A stretch of DNA of 13,030 bases from JBLHLB01 sp047618505. Lineage in GTDB: Bacteria; Planctomycetota; UBA1135; GCA-002686595. This document shows positions 1 to 6,655 of this stretch, in pieces (positions within the stretch are counted from its first letter, which is position 1; every line of letters starts with the position of its first letter). The stretch lies in NCBI GenBank assembly GCA_047618505.1, contig JBLHLB010000081.1, positions 1 through 13,030 on the forward strand. Reading direction: 5' to 3'. A program made the translations under genes and the position numbers. The notes beneath the pieces were generated by a model. It saw only the letters and a list, made by a program, of their open reading frames with translations. It did not search any database and was not told the DNA's origin.

Positions 1-1
1 C

Positions 2-229
2 GTCCGGCCTGCCGTTGAGGCCAGCATGTCGGATCTCCCCGGTGCCGAGGACGCGGCCGTGCTTGATCGAGCCATCGCGCTCAACGTGCACAGTTCCGTC
101 GCTTGTCTGAAGCAAGACTCGGAGCTTTTGCGAGGGCTCTTGGACGATGGTGCACTCCAAGTTGTAGGTGCTGAATACTCACTGCAAACTGGCGCGGTCG
201 AATTCTTCGACGAAGGCGCGGACAGCTAG
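2..229 (+). CDS. Beta-carbonic anhydrase, C-terminal fragment (cut by window edge)
   Basis: The frame is open from base 2 to a TAG at 227-229 and gives about 75 residues. They begin VRPAVE, pass through a helix ending ALNVHSSVACLKQDS, and finish with a strand reading LQVVGAEYSLQTGAVEFFD. This matches the C-terminal end of beta-class carbonic anhydrases, where a helix with an NV.xSV.xL pattern precedes a strand of the form vVGg.YdL.tG.VeF. These zinc enzymes interconvert CO2 and bicarbonate in the cytoplasm. The zinc ligands (Cys-Asp/His-Cys) lie upstream and cannot be checked. An ATG at 26 is internal to the conserved C-terminal helix region and is unlikely to be the true start. The gene converges on its neighbour with only 12 bases between stop codons. 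The family is assigned from tail similarity alone, so a carbonic-anhydrase-like paralogue lacking activity is possible. Confidence 0.72.
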   Translation, partial: VRPAVEASMSDLPGAEDAAVLDRAIALNVHSSVACLKQDSELLRGLLDDGALQVVGAEYSLQTGAVEFFDEGADS

Positions 230-241
230 AGCCGCCTGACA

Positions 242-2518
242 TCAGCGCGCTGTTCGGAAGCTCCACGCCTGCAACTGGCCTGTTTCGACACAGTGTGCTT
301 GGACCGTGTAGGTCGTCTCCGGCCGAAGTCGTTGTTTCGGGATCAAACAGAAAGCATCCTTCGGCGCAAGCTTGTCAAAGGCCGGCGCATGGGGGGTGAG
401 GTAGTGGCAATCCACCGCTTCTCCGCTGGTGTTCTCCCCGCGAAACAGGCTCATCTCCATGTGATGCGTCTGCTTTGATTCGCCCCAATAGGCCTGGAGC
501 GTGATGGGGTAGCCCCAGGCGGATTGATCTTCGCCGGGGACAGGGTTGGGGAGTTCGGGGACAAAGGCCCGGGGTACGTTTCGCGCGTCCCTTGCGGGCC
601 ACAGGACCCAAGTCTGAGCCCAGTAAGGCACGACCAAGGAGTTCGTGTCGAGGACGGTGAAGCGATCATCCTGTCCGTAGCCGATACCGACTAACCCCAT
701 CTCAAGCAGCGGTAGGCGGTGATAGAAAGTTCCCATCCAATCCGAGATCGCTTGGACAGGATCCACGATCTCATGGATCACGCTGTGGCTTCCGCTCCAT
801 GCGCCGGCGGGGGTGAAGCCGGGGAATTCGGCGTACTCCTCGTGGGCATCTGGCCAGGCCTTGGCTTGCTTCGGATTGAGCGCGAGGTAGTGAGCATGGG
901 CCTGTGCGCCTGCGGATAGTTCCGCTGAGAGCTGGAACTCCTCGCGGAAGACTGCGAGCTTGCCATGGGCGACGTCGCGCACCTTCTTTAAGGCACCGAG
1001 GATGGCGAGGGCGTTCGCATCAGGGCCAGTGTCGGATGCAGTGTCGGATGCTGCGGGTGAGAACACTCGCTGCGTAATCCCCCGGGGCAAGTCGTTCCCG
1101 AGCAGCCACTCGACCCACTCCCGTTCGAAGTCGGGAATTGCCTGCTCGAGGGCCGACTCAACTTCTTCGAGGCGTTTGCCCTTGGCGCGCGAATTCTCAA
1201 ATAGCGACCGTAGGGGGCCGCTTGCTTGCAAGTATTCATTCACAAGGGTGCCCACGAGCAAAGGCTCATCGGTGATCATGCCCAGCTCTGGCTGAACCGC
1301 GCGAACAAAGGAAATCGAGTGCCCCAGCTCGATGCGCTGAATGATCCAAGAGCGACAACCGAAGAGTGTTTGCTGTGCGGAGCGCCAGAGAGCGTCGCGC
1401 CGAGCCTGCTCGCGCACCGAAGAGCGAGCGTCACCCTGGGGCAATTGCTCCCGCCAGGAAACCGAGGGCATCGATGTGCCGAAGAAGTTCAAACAAAGCC
1501 AGTTGAGGTGACCCGCGACAAAGCACGGCTGCGCATCGCCCCCAAGCCAGTCCGTAAGCAAATCCCACAGGACGAGGGCTTGATAGCGCGCCTCGGTTCG
1601 CCAACCGGAACAACGTAGGCCCACGCCAAAGGGGAAGGATTCAGACTGTTCCGCCCTGAGGGTGCCGACCATGATTGGGCTGATTGAACCGGCGGCGAAG
1701 CAGCTCTCGAAGGCCTTCGTGTAGTCCTGCGTGTTCCGAACAAAGAGGTGGTGCTGCTTGATGGGGAACTTGGGGACAGCTAGCTCGCCGTCCACAACGG
1801 CATTGGAGAAAGCCGCGGCCCGCAGGGTCGCACGCAGAACGCGTTCCAGGCGAACCGCATCAATGCCGCCGTGCAGAGTGACTCCATGGGACGACACCTG
1901 TAACGCTCCGTCACCATAGAGCTCCACCGCCAGGGGCAGACCCGAGGCACCGTGTTCCACTCTGATCTCCAGCTCCTGGGCGGCGCGCACAAGTTCATTG
2001 ATGCGCGTGGAGCCTGCGAGCCAACCGAGCCCCCTTGGCGTGTACCAACGCCCATCCACCAGCGTAGCCCCGAGGGCGAGGTGGGCGCCCTTGGACTCAC
2101 TGTTCAGCCGCAAGAGCACTTCCGCCAGCGGTCGCTGATCTTCGGGGGGGAGCTCGCCCAGGGAGCGCTCTAGGGAGGCGACCTGCTTGACGAACTTCTT
2201 TGCAAGGGAGCCGAGCGCGCGCCCGTCGAATCCGCCTTCGAACTCCTCGAGTTCGGTTGTCCAACGACGCTCAAGCCTGGCTTGATCCTCCTCGCTATCA
2301 CCCATGGCGAAGAGAATTTCGCGCAACTCCTGCACTTCTTCCCCGAGCCCGAGGCGTGCAAAGTCGATCACCAACTTTCGCAGGTTGCGGCGACCCTTGG
2401 CATCGACCAGCTCCTGAACCTGTTCTTGAACCAATCCCTGAACCAGTGAAGTCGTCTCCGGTGTGGGCGCGGAAGAGCTGTGCAGGAACGAGGCGGCAAG
2501 GAGCAAGGCGCGGTACAT
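242..2518 (-). CDS. Secreted CAP/SCP-domain protein with Ig-like tail
   Basis: The chosen start is the ATG at 2518, giving 758 residues. It opens directly with a signal peptide (MYRALLLAASFLHSSSA). A TTG at 2587 would add 23 residues in front of that leader and has no ribosome site. After the leader comes a charged helical region (about 20-150) containing LGATLVDGRWYT, a pattern I associate with large planctomycete secreted proteins. A middle region (about 240-480) ends in a FEREWVEWLLG helix like the close of peptidase-MA/DUF1570-type domains. An Ala-Ser-Asp-Thr linker sits near 490. A CAP/SCP-like domain follows at about 520-617 (HYLAL, then SGSHSVIHEI, DWMGTFYHRLPLL and GLVGIGYG). The last 90 residues look like an Ig-like beta-sandwich (TTYTVQAHC, W-FRTAR). 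CAP proteins are extracellular with varied roles; the substrate here is unknown. The gene is divergent from the S33 peptidase gene. Confidence 0.78.
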   Translation of the reverse strand: MYRALLLAASFLHSSSAPTPETTSLVQGLVQEQVQELVDAKGRRNLRKLVIDFARLGLGEEVQELREILFAMGDSEEDQARLERRWTTELEEFEGGFDGRALGSLAKKFVKQVASLERSLGELPPEDQRPLAEVLLRLNSESKGAHLALGATLVDGRWYTPRGLGWLAGSTRINELVRAAQELEIRVEHGASGLPLAVELYGDGALQVSSHGVTLHGGIDAVRLERVLRATLRAAAFSNAVVDGELAVPKFPIKQHHLFVRNTQDYTKAFESCFAAGSISPIMVGTLRAEQSESFPFGVGLRCSGWRTEARYQALVLWDLLTDWLGGDAQPCFVAGHLNWLCLNFFGTSMPSVSWREQLPQGDARSSVREQARRDALWRSAQQTLFGCRSWIIQRIELGHSISFVRAVQPELGMITDEPLLVGTLVNEYLQASGPLRSLFENSRAKGKRLEEVESALEQAIPDFEREWVEWLLGNDLPRGITQRVFSPAASDTASDTGPDANALAILGALKKVRDVAHGKLAVFREEFQLSAELSAGAQAHAHYLALNPKQAKAWPDAHEEYAEFPGFTPAGAWSGSHSVIHEIVDPVQAISDWMGTFYHRLPLLEMGLVGIGYGQDDRFTVLDTNSLVVPYWAQTWVLWPARDARNVPRAFVPELPNPVPGEDQSAWGYPITLQAYWGESKQTHHMEMSLFRGENTSGEAVDCHYLTPHAPAFDKLAPKDAFCLIPKQRLRPETTYTVQAHCVETGQLQAWSFRTAR
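1028..1051. repeat. Two tandem copies of a 12-bp unit inside the CAP gene
   Basis: AGTGTCGGATGC occurs twice back to back. It adds an extra Ala-Ser-Asp-Thr to the linker before the CAP domain (reading AASDTASDTGPD). The unit is a whole number of codons, so the frame is kept and copy number could vary without breaking the protein. Confidence 0.85.
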
Positions 2519-2697
2519 ACGGACCAGGCTAGCCCTGCAGAGCAAACCCCACAAGAGCTCGGCGCGCGCACCGACTCCGACAGTCAAAGGAGGCTTAGCT
2601 ACCGTCGAAAGCGGGGATCTCCGCTGCCCCGGGGTAGAATCCGCTGACCTCGGAGCCGCATCGATCGCAGCTCAAGAACCCTCGCCCCCGCTCTCCC
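2519..2697. promoter_or_regulatory. Divergent intergenic region with candidate -10 and a 14-bp imperfect palindrome
   Basis: This gap separates the minus-strand CAP gene from the plus-strand S33 peptidase and must hold both promoters if each is transcribed alone. TAGAAT at 2635-2640 is one base off a sigma-70 -10 box for the plus strand, but no convincing -35 lies upstream. GCGGGGATCTCCGC at 2611-2624 is a near-palindrome, broken only by one G/T pair, and could be an operator. Neither start codon has a clear Shine-Dalgarno sequence. This is a weak call based on position and pattern only. Confidence 0.25.
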
Positions 2698-4011
2698 ATG
2701 TCCGTGCCCCATCGCCTGCTGCAGACCTACCGCCTTCCGGATCTCCTCGTGCGCGAGCATCTCTTCGAGGTGCCCCTGAATCATGGATTGGATCCCGCCA
2801 GCAGTATTCCCGTGTCGGAGCGTATCGAAGTGTTTGCGCGCGAAGTCGTCGCGCCTGAGCGCGCCCAGGACGACCTCCCTTGGCTCATATTCCTCCAGGG
2901 CGGCCCCGGTTTCGGCGCGCCGCGTCCGATGGATAATTCCGGTTGGATCAAACGCGCCCTCAAGGATCATCGCGTGCTGCTCATGGATGAGCGCGGTACG
3001 GGTCGAAGTACTCCCCAGACGTTCCAATCCCTAGGGCACCTGGAGGATCCCAAGGCACAGGCTGAGCAGCTGGCGATGTTTCGTGCGGATTCCATCGTGG
3101 CAGACTGCGAGCTCCTGCGGCGCGAACTCCTGGGCGAGGACAAGCCTTGGAAAGTGCTAGGGCAGAGCTTCGGCGGATTTTGCGCAACGAACTATCTAAG
3201 CGCTGCGCCCAATGGATTGTCGGCGGCCCTCTTGACCGGTGGTTTGCCGCCCCTGGATGCGACAGCGGAGGAAATTTACCGCCGCACCTACCCTCTGGTC
3301 ATAGAGCGCAACCATAACTACTACGAACGCTACCCGGAGGACGTGGAGCTGATACGTGCCGTCGCCGAGCGCCTCGATCGCGGTGATGTTCAGTTACCCA
3401 CCGGCGGATTGCTTTCCACTCAGTTCCTGCAGGTCGTCGGCCTGTCCCTCGGCATGAGCGACGGCGCCGAAGCTATCCACTATCTCTTTGAGGATGCCTG
3501 GGTCGCCGGGCAAGTGGGGGAGGAGCTTTCCTATCAGTTCTTGCGCAAGTTCGAAAACCACCAGAGCTTCGACACCAACCCGATCTTCGCGCTCCTGCAC
3601 GAGGGCTGCTACACCCAAGGTTCCGCCTCGCGCTGGTCGGCAGATCGCGTGCGCGCCGAGTTCCCCGGCTTCGACAGCCCGGACGGCCCCCTGCAGTTCA
3701 CCGGCGAGATGATCTACCCCTGGATGTTTGACGAACTTCCCGCCCTACAACCCTTGGCCGCCGCCGCTGAACACTTGGCCCAACGGAAAGACTGGCCGCG
3801 CCTCTATGACCCCAAGGTCCTAGCCCAGAACACCGTACCGGTGGCCGCCGCCGTCTATCACAACGACATGTTCGTCGAACGCGAGTTTTCCCTCGAAACC
3901 GCCAAGGCTATCCGCGGTACAAAGACCTGGATCACCAACGAATACGAACACAACGGCCTCCGCGTCGACGGTGAACACATCTTGGATCGTTTGCTTGAGA
4001 TGACGGTCTAG
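2698..4011 (+). CDS. S33-family prolyl aminopeptidase (alpha/beta hydrolase)
   Basis: The 437-residue product is the usual length for the longer prolyl aminopeptidases, which release N-terminal proline from peptides. The fold motifs appear in order. The oxyanion-hole segment QGGPGFG is at 67-73. DERGTGRS at 97-104 is typical of family S33. The nucleophile elbow is GQSFGG at 155-160, with Ser157 catalytic. HND at 388-390 supplies the likely acid Asp390, and EHNG at 417-420 supplies His418. All three catalytic residues are therefore visible. There is no signal peptide, so it is expected in the cytoplasm, recycling peptides. The ATG at 2698 is supported by the conserved N-terminal strand (HLFEVPLNH) that follows soon after. 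No ribosome site is evident. It is divergent from the CAP protein and appears to be a single-gene unit. A related S33 hydrolase with a different substrate is the main alternative. Confidence 0.93.
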   Translation: MSVPHRLLQTYRLPDLLVREHLFEVPLNHGLDPASSIPVSERIEVFAREVVAPERAQDDLPWLIFLQGGPGFGAPRPMDNSGWIKRALKDHRVLLMDERGTGRSTPQTFQSLGHLEDPKAQAEQLAMFRADSIVADCELLRRELLGEDKPWKVLGQSFGGFCATNYLSAAPNGLSAALLTGGLPPLDATAEEIYRRTYPLVIERNHNYYERYPEDVELIRAVAERLDRGDVQLPTGGLLSTQFLQVVGLSLGMSDGAEAIHYLFEDAWVAGQVGEELSYQFLRKFENHQSFDTNPIFALLHEGCYTQGSASRWSADRVRAEFPGFDSPDGPLQFTGEMIYPWMFDELPALQPLAAAAEHLAQRKDWPRLYDPKVLAQNTVPVAAAVYHNDMFVEREFSLETAKAIRGTKTWITNEYEHNGLRVDGEHILDRLLEMTV

Positions 4012-4042
4012 GGTCAGGTCAAGCTGGGCCGTTCTGTGGGGT

Positions 4043-4069
4043 CAGTGTTGTTAAGCACTGTTGGGTGCT
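4043..4069 (+). terminator. Possible weak terminator with two overlapping hairpins
   Basis: About 30 bases after the S33 peptidase stop, CAGTG (4043-4047) can pair with CACTG (4056-4060). Alternatively AGCAC (4054-4058) can pair with GTGCT (4065-4069), which is followed by CTTCATT. The two stems share bases and exclude each other. The stems are only 5 bp and the downstream tract is not a true T-run, so this is a low-confidence call. Confidence 0.22.
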
Positions 4070-4141
4070 CTTCATTAGGGCGTCCGCATCCAAGAGCCGC
4101 TCGCGAACCCTCGGCGGTTGCAATCAGAGAAGGGAGCCAGC

Positions 4142-4756
4142 ATGCGAATAGGCATTGTCACTGTTACCTGCCTCGTCGCTCTGTCGTGCAGAGCGTTGCC
4201 TGATGAGGAACCCTTGGAGTTGCACCACTCGCCGGTGGAGCTTGAACCGGAGAGCCAGCTCTCCGAACCAAACGACTTCGAAGGCAGCCCTGTGCCCGCG
4301 TTGCGATTCAGGTCGTCATCCGTCTATGCCGAAGCCAATCCGAAGGAAGGGAGGACAGCCTTTAAAGGGGAGTACTGTGCGCGGCCTGGGCGAGTCATGG
4401 AGCTAAGCCTGTTTTTCTCGAACCCGGACTGGGAACCTCTGCTGACGATTGACGAGGAACTCGCCATTTCGCCGCTGTACGAGGATTTTGAAGACATCAC
4501 CTTTGTGCTCGGTGAAGAGAGCTTGGTGCAATGGCCTGTGGCGACAGGGATCATCTGGGTAGGAAACATGAGGACTTGCCAGGCGGTATTCCAGTTCCTT
4601 GATCCACTGGGCAACGCCGGAAAGAAGAACGCGCTCTTCTCCACCAGCTATCGGGGCAACCTACGCACGATTCGTTGGCCGGTTGATGGGAAGCGAGCCC
4701 AAGGGGTCTTCGACCCACGCAGCCGTCTTCGTTACGACCCGTATCCGACCGACTAA
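4142..4756 (+). CDS. Exported protein or lipoprotein of unknown function
   Basis: The product is 204 residues from the ATG at 4142. The start is set by a good ribosome site, GAGAAGGGAG at 4127-4136, five bases upstream, and by the leader that follows at once (MRIGIVTVTCLVALSC). A TTG at 4118 lies upstream of that site and is rejected. Cys16 could carry a lipid, but the -3 position is Ala rather than Leu, so the lipobox is imperfect. The mature part opens with an acidic, proline-rich stretch (about 20-50), typical of a flexible tether. A mixed-strand domain follows with aromatic patterns such as LSLFFSNPDWEPLL and TGIIWVGNM. Cys residues in EYCARPG and RTCQAVF might pair. I recognise no family. 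The next gene begins 70 bases downstream on the same strand and is also exported, so the two may be co-transcribed. Confidence 0.72.
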   Translation: MRIGIVTVTCLVALSCRALPDEEPLELHHSPVELEPESQLSEPNDFEGSPVPALRFRSSSVYAEANPKEGRTAFKGEYCARPGRVMELSLFFSNPDWEPLLTIDEELAISPLYEDFEDITFVLGEESLVQWPVATGIIWVGNMRTCQAVFQFLDPLGNAGKKNALFSTSYRGNLRTIRWPVDGKRAQGVFDPRSRLRYDPYPTD

Positions 4757-4826
4757 GTGTTGTGGAGTCGCTCCTCCGGGCTACTCCTTCGACTGGAATG
4801 CAGATGCGAAGAGGCTGATTCAGATC

Positions 4827-5702
4827 ATGAATGCGAACCGACCCCAGACGCGGCGCTTGTCGTCCTACCTTCAGCTCGCCTGCGCATTCTTCTGTTCCGT
4901 TTCCTGTGCAAGTGATGTCGATGGAACTCAGGACTCCGACCCTGAAACTGGGGCCCCCCGTTCCGACTTGTTGGCGGCTTCCCTGGGGGCAATCAACGCC
5001 TCTTCTGAGGGCTATCACCCCTTGTACATCACCTATGGCTTCAGTCAGGGTCTTTCCTGGGGCGCGGAATTGGATCCAAAGGACCCCCGCAAGGTGTCGC
5101 TCCGTGAGGTGTATGCCAACGACGAGGTCAGCGGCGGATACGACCGGCTCACATACGAATTTGCCTCGGACTTGGCGGTGCTGTCCTGCTCGCCGATCGC
5201 CAAGGGAAACTTCCTCCTCGTCGGCAGCTCCGCGGCAGATGAACTCGTGATCCAGGAGTGGTGGATCACCCCAGCAGAGGAACCGGGTGGTCCCGGCGTA
5301 CCACAAACGGCCAGGCATTCAGAAAGATACCGGGGCCCGCTCATCAACGACGTGCGCAGCATCGCCGCGGATCCAGATCGTCCCGGCGCGATGCTCCTCG
5401 CCGGGTTTCCGACCACCCTCTACTGGATCGACTTCCGGGGAGGGCCGCCGATCGGTCTCTATGACGCCATGACACTTCCGCACCTCTCGAACAGCACCTT
5501 CCTTTACCGCGAACGGCACATATCTTCGGGTCTCGTGTGGGTGGCAAGCGGCAACTATGACGGCACCCAGATAGCCTTCACGGACACCGCGTCCGATGGC
5601 AGCATCGACAAAGCGGAGGAGCTCAGCCACGCCGCCTGGGACGCCAAGGGCTGGGACGGAGATGTGTGGACGGACAACTTCGTGGACGACTATCCGGAGT
5701 GA
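4827..5702 (+). CDS. Exported protein or lipoprotein with EF-hand-like loop, unknown function
   Basis: The frame is open from 4599, but the ATG at 4827 (291 residues) fits best. It places an Arg-containing n-region (MNANRPQTRR) before a hydrophobic stretch (LQLACAFFCSVSC). Cys27 is the likely lipid site, with a non-canonical lipobox (SVSC). The 4599-4826 part overlaps the previous gene in another frame and does not look like protein. The mature domain has strand-turn patterns with Asp/Gly turns (NFLLVGSSAADEL, MLLAGFPTTLYWIDF, GLVWVASGNYDG), suggestive of a beta-propeller-like fold. At 253-264, DTASDGSIDKAE resembles a degenerate EF-hand or dockerin calcium loop: Asp at positions 1 and 5, Gly at 6, Ile at 8 and Glu at 12, with Ala at 3. 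A loose GAAGAGG (4808-4814) lies 12 bases upstream. Function is unknown. Confidence 0.72.
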   Translation: MNANRPQTRRLSSYLQLACAFFCSVSCASDVDGTQDSDPETGAPRSDLLAASLGAINASSEGYHPLYITYGFSQGLSWGAELDPKDPRKVSLREVYANDEVSGGYDRLTYEFASDLAVLSCSPIAKGNFLLVGSSAADELVIQEWWITPAEEPGGPGVPQTARHSERYRGPLINDVRSIAADPDRPGAMLLAGFPTTLYWIDFRGGPPIGLYDAMTLPHLSNSTFLYRERHISSGLVWVASGNYDGTQIAFTDTASDGSIDKAEELSHAAWDAKGWDGDVWTDNFVDDYPE

Positions 5703-5705
5703 TTC

Positions 5706-5894
5706 TTGGGGAACAGGTTCGTCCCCTATCTGCTCCTGTACTTCGTCCTGCTGGCGGGTGCATGCTTGCGGAAGGAAGGAGCGAGTAGATCGCGCTCCAA
5801 CTCTCGGCCGCCCGCCTGGGGCCAGGACTGCATCGGTAGCGTCCACGCCAGCGGCTGGCCGTGTCCCATTGCATCGACGCGCCCAACCCTCCCG
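5706..5894 (+). pseudogene. Possible lipoprotein-leader fragment after the 5702 stop
   Basis: A TTG at 5706, three bases after the preceding TGA and in the same frame, begins a stretch that reads like a lipoprotein signal (MGNRFVPYLLLYFVLLAGAC) followed by charged residues (RKEGASRSRSNSR). The frame stays open to 6287 but becomes Pro/Ser/Arg-rich and runs antisense into the SMUG1 gene, as expected of noise. Either a short lipoprotein gene has lost its body, or the leader is chance. The end given here is where the SMUG1 gene begins, not a stop codon. No ribosome site is seen, and coupling to the upstream stop is possible. Confidence 0.22.
5847..5859. repeat. 13-bp palindrome between convergent genes
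   Basis: GCCAGC-G-GCTGGC is a perfect inverted repeat in the gap between the plus-strand lipoprotein gene (ends 5702) and SMUG1 (ends 5896). It could fold as a short hairpin that terminates either strand, but no T-tract flanks it. Confidence 0.3.
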
Positions 5895-5895
5895 C

Positions 5896-6609
5896 CTACT
5901 TCCCCAGGGGAATCCCCAAGTCCAACAGCTGCTTTTCTGCCTGGGGCGCCCAGCCGCGGTTGGCCATGGGGCTGGCGGGGCTGGGGTGCAGTACGGTGCC
6001 GTACTCGTAGCCTTCACCAAGGGTGCGTTTCGCGCGATCCGTGGCAAATTTGCCGACGCCCAGGATGCGCTTCGGTTGCAGCTCATCGACAATGCGTTGG
6101 AGAGCCTTGTCACAGGCCTCAAACAGAGGCGCTTTCTCCGCGGCGGGTAGCTTGTCGGGCGTGCGGTTGCGGCCGCTGTCCTCTAGGAATAGGAGCGGGC
6201 AGTAGTTCCAGACAAAGAACGTCTTGGCGAACTTCGCCGGTGTCGCAAAGCGTTCCTGGGCCCAGCCCCAAAGGCGTCGCCCGCTGACCTCGCTGCGCGT
6301 GCAGGCATACCCGTCCACCGGTCGTTTGGGGTGTTCGATCGGCGGCTTACCGACGGGGGCCTCAAGCTTCAGCCAATCGCGCGCGATGGACACTTCACCA
6401 AAGGGAACGCCCGTCTGCGCCATCCCAAAGGGCCCAGGATTCATCCCCAGGAGCAACGCCTCGGGACGCTTGCGCGCAAAGCGCTCCAGGTACAGCTCGA
6501 AGGAAGCTCGCGCGTATTGAAGGGGGTTGTAAACGTGGGTGACCGGGGGACCAAAGCTGAGCGCATCAACGGCGCGGGCCAGGTCACGGGTGATGCGCTT
6601 GGGCTCCAT
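5896..6609 (-). CDS. smug1: SMUG1-type uracil-DNA glycosylase
   Basis: The product removes uracil (and, in studied relatives, some oxidised pyrimidines) from DNA as the first step of base-excision repair. The 237 residues from the ATG at 6609 carry both family signatures. Motif 1 is GMNPGPFGMAQTGVPFGE at 55-72, almost letter for letter the animal SMUG1 motif, with the likely catalytic Asn57. Motif 2 is HPSPASPMANRGW at 208-220, with His208 in the position of the animal catalytic His and the intercalating loop after it. WNYCPLLFLEDSGRNRTPDKLP (about 135-156, split by the conserved NYCPL) is also typical. The frame extends to 6741, but those 44 extra residues overlap the kinase gene and look unlike protein. 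The kinase gene stops 46 bases upstream on the same strand, so it is probably the last cistron of that run. SMUG1 has a patchy distribution in bacteria. Confidence 0.95.
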   Translation of the reverse strand: MEPKRITRDLARAVDALSFGPPVTHVYNPLQYARASFELYLERFARKRPEALLLGMNPGPFGMAQTGVPFGEVSIARDWLKLEAPVGKPPIEHPKRPVDGYACTRSEVSGRRLWGWAQERFATPAKFAKTFFVWNYCPLLFLEDSGRNRTPDKLPAAEKAPLFEACDKALQRIVDELQPKRILGVGKFATDRAKRTLGEGYEYGTVLHPSPASPMANRGWAPQAEKQLLDLGIPLGK

Positions 6610-6655
6610 GGCCCCAGTGTAGCGCCAGCCCAGACCAAGGGAACGATCGGCATCG

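Noticed and set aside
2519..2587. TTG at 2587 as the start of the CAP-domain gene
   Set aside because: The ATG at 2518 begins exactly at a signal peptide; the extra 23 residues would bury the leader, and no ribosome site precedes the TTG.
2586..2593. AAAGGAGG on the plus strand, a strong Shine-Dalgarno-like string
   Set aside because: No ATG, GTG or TTG follows at a usable distance, so it is taken as chance.
4010..4022. AGGGTCAGGTCAA just after the S33 stop, reminiscent of REP-type element ends
   Set aside because: There is only one short copy, with no partner repeat or transposase anywhere in the window.
4551..5318. 255-residue open frame on the minus strand
   Set aside because: It lies antisense to two exported-protein genes with clear leaders, has no recognisable motif, and is rich in Arg, Gly and Cys as expected of GC-rich shadow frames.
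5319..6122. 267-residue open frame on the minus strand
   Set aside because: It overlaps the SMUG1 gene in another frame and runs antisense to the lipoprotein gene; its composition is shadow-like with no motif.
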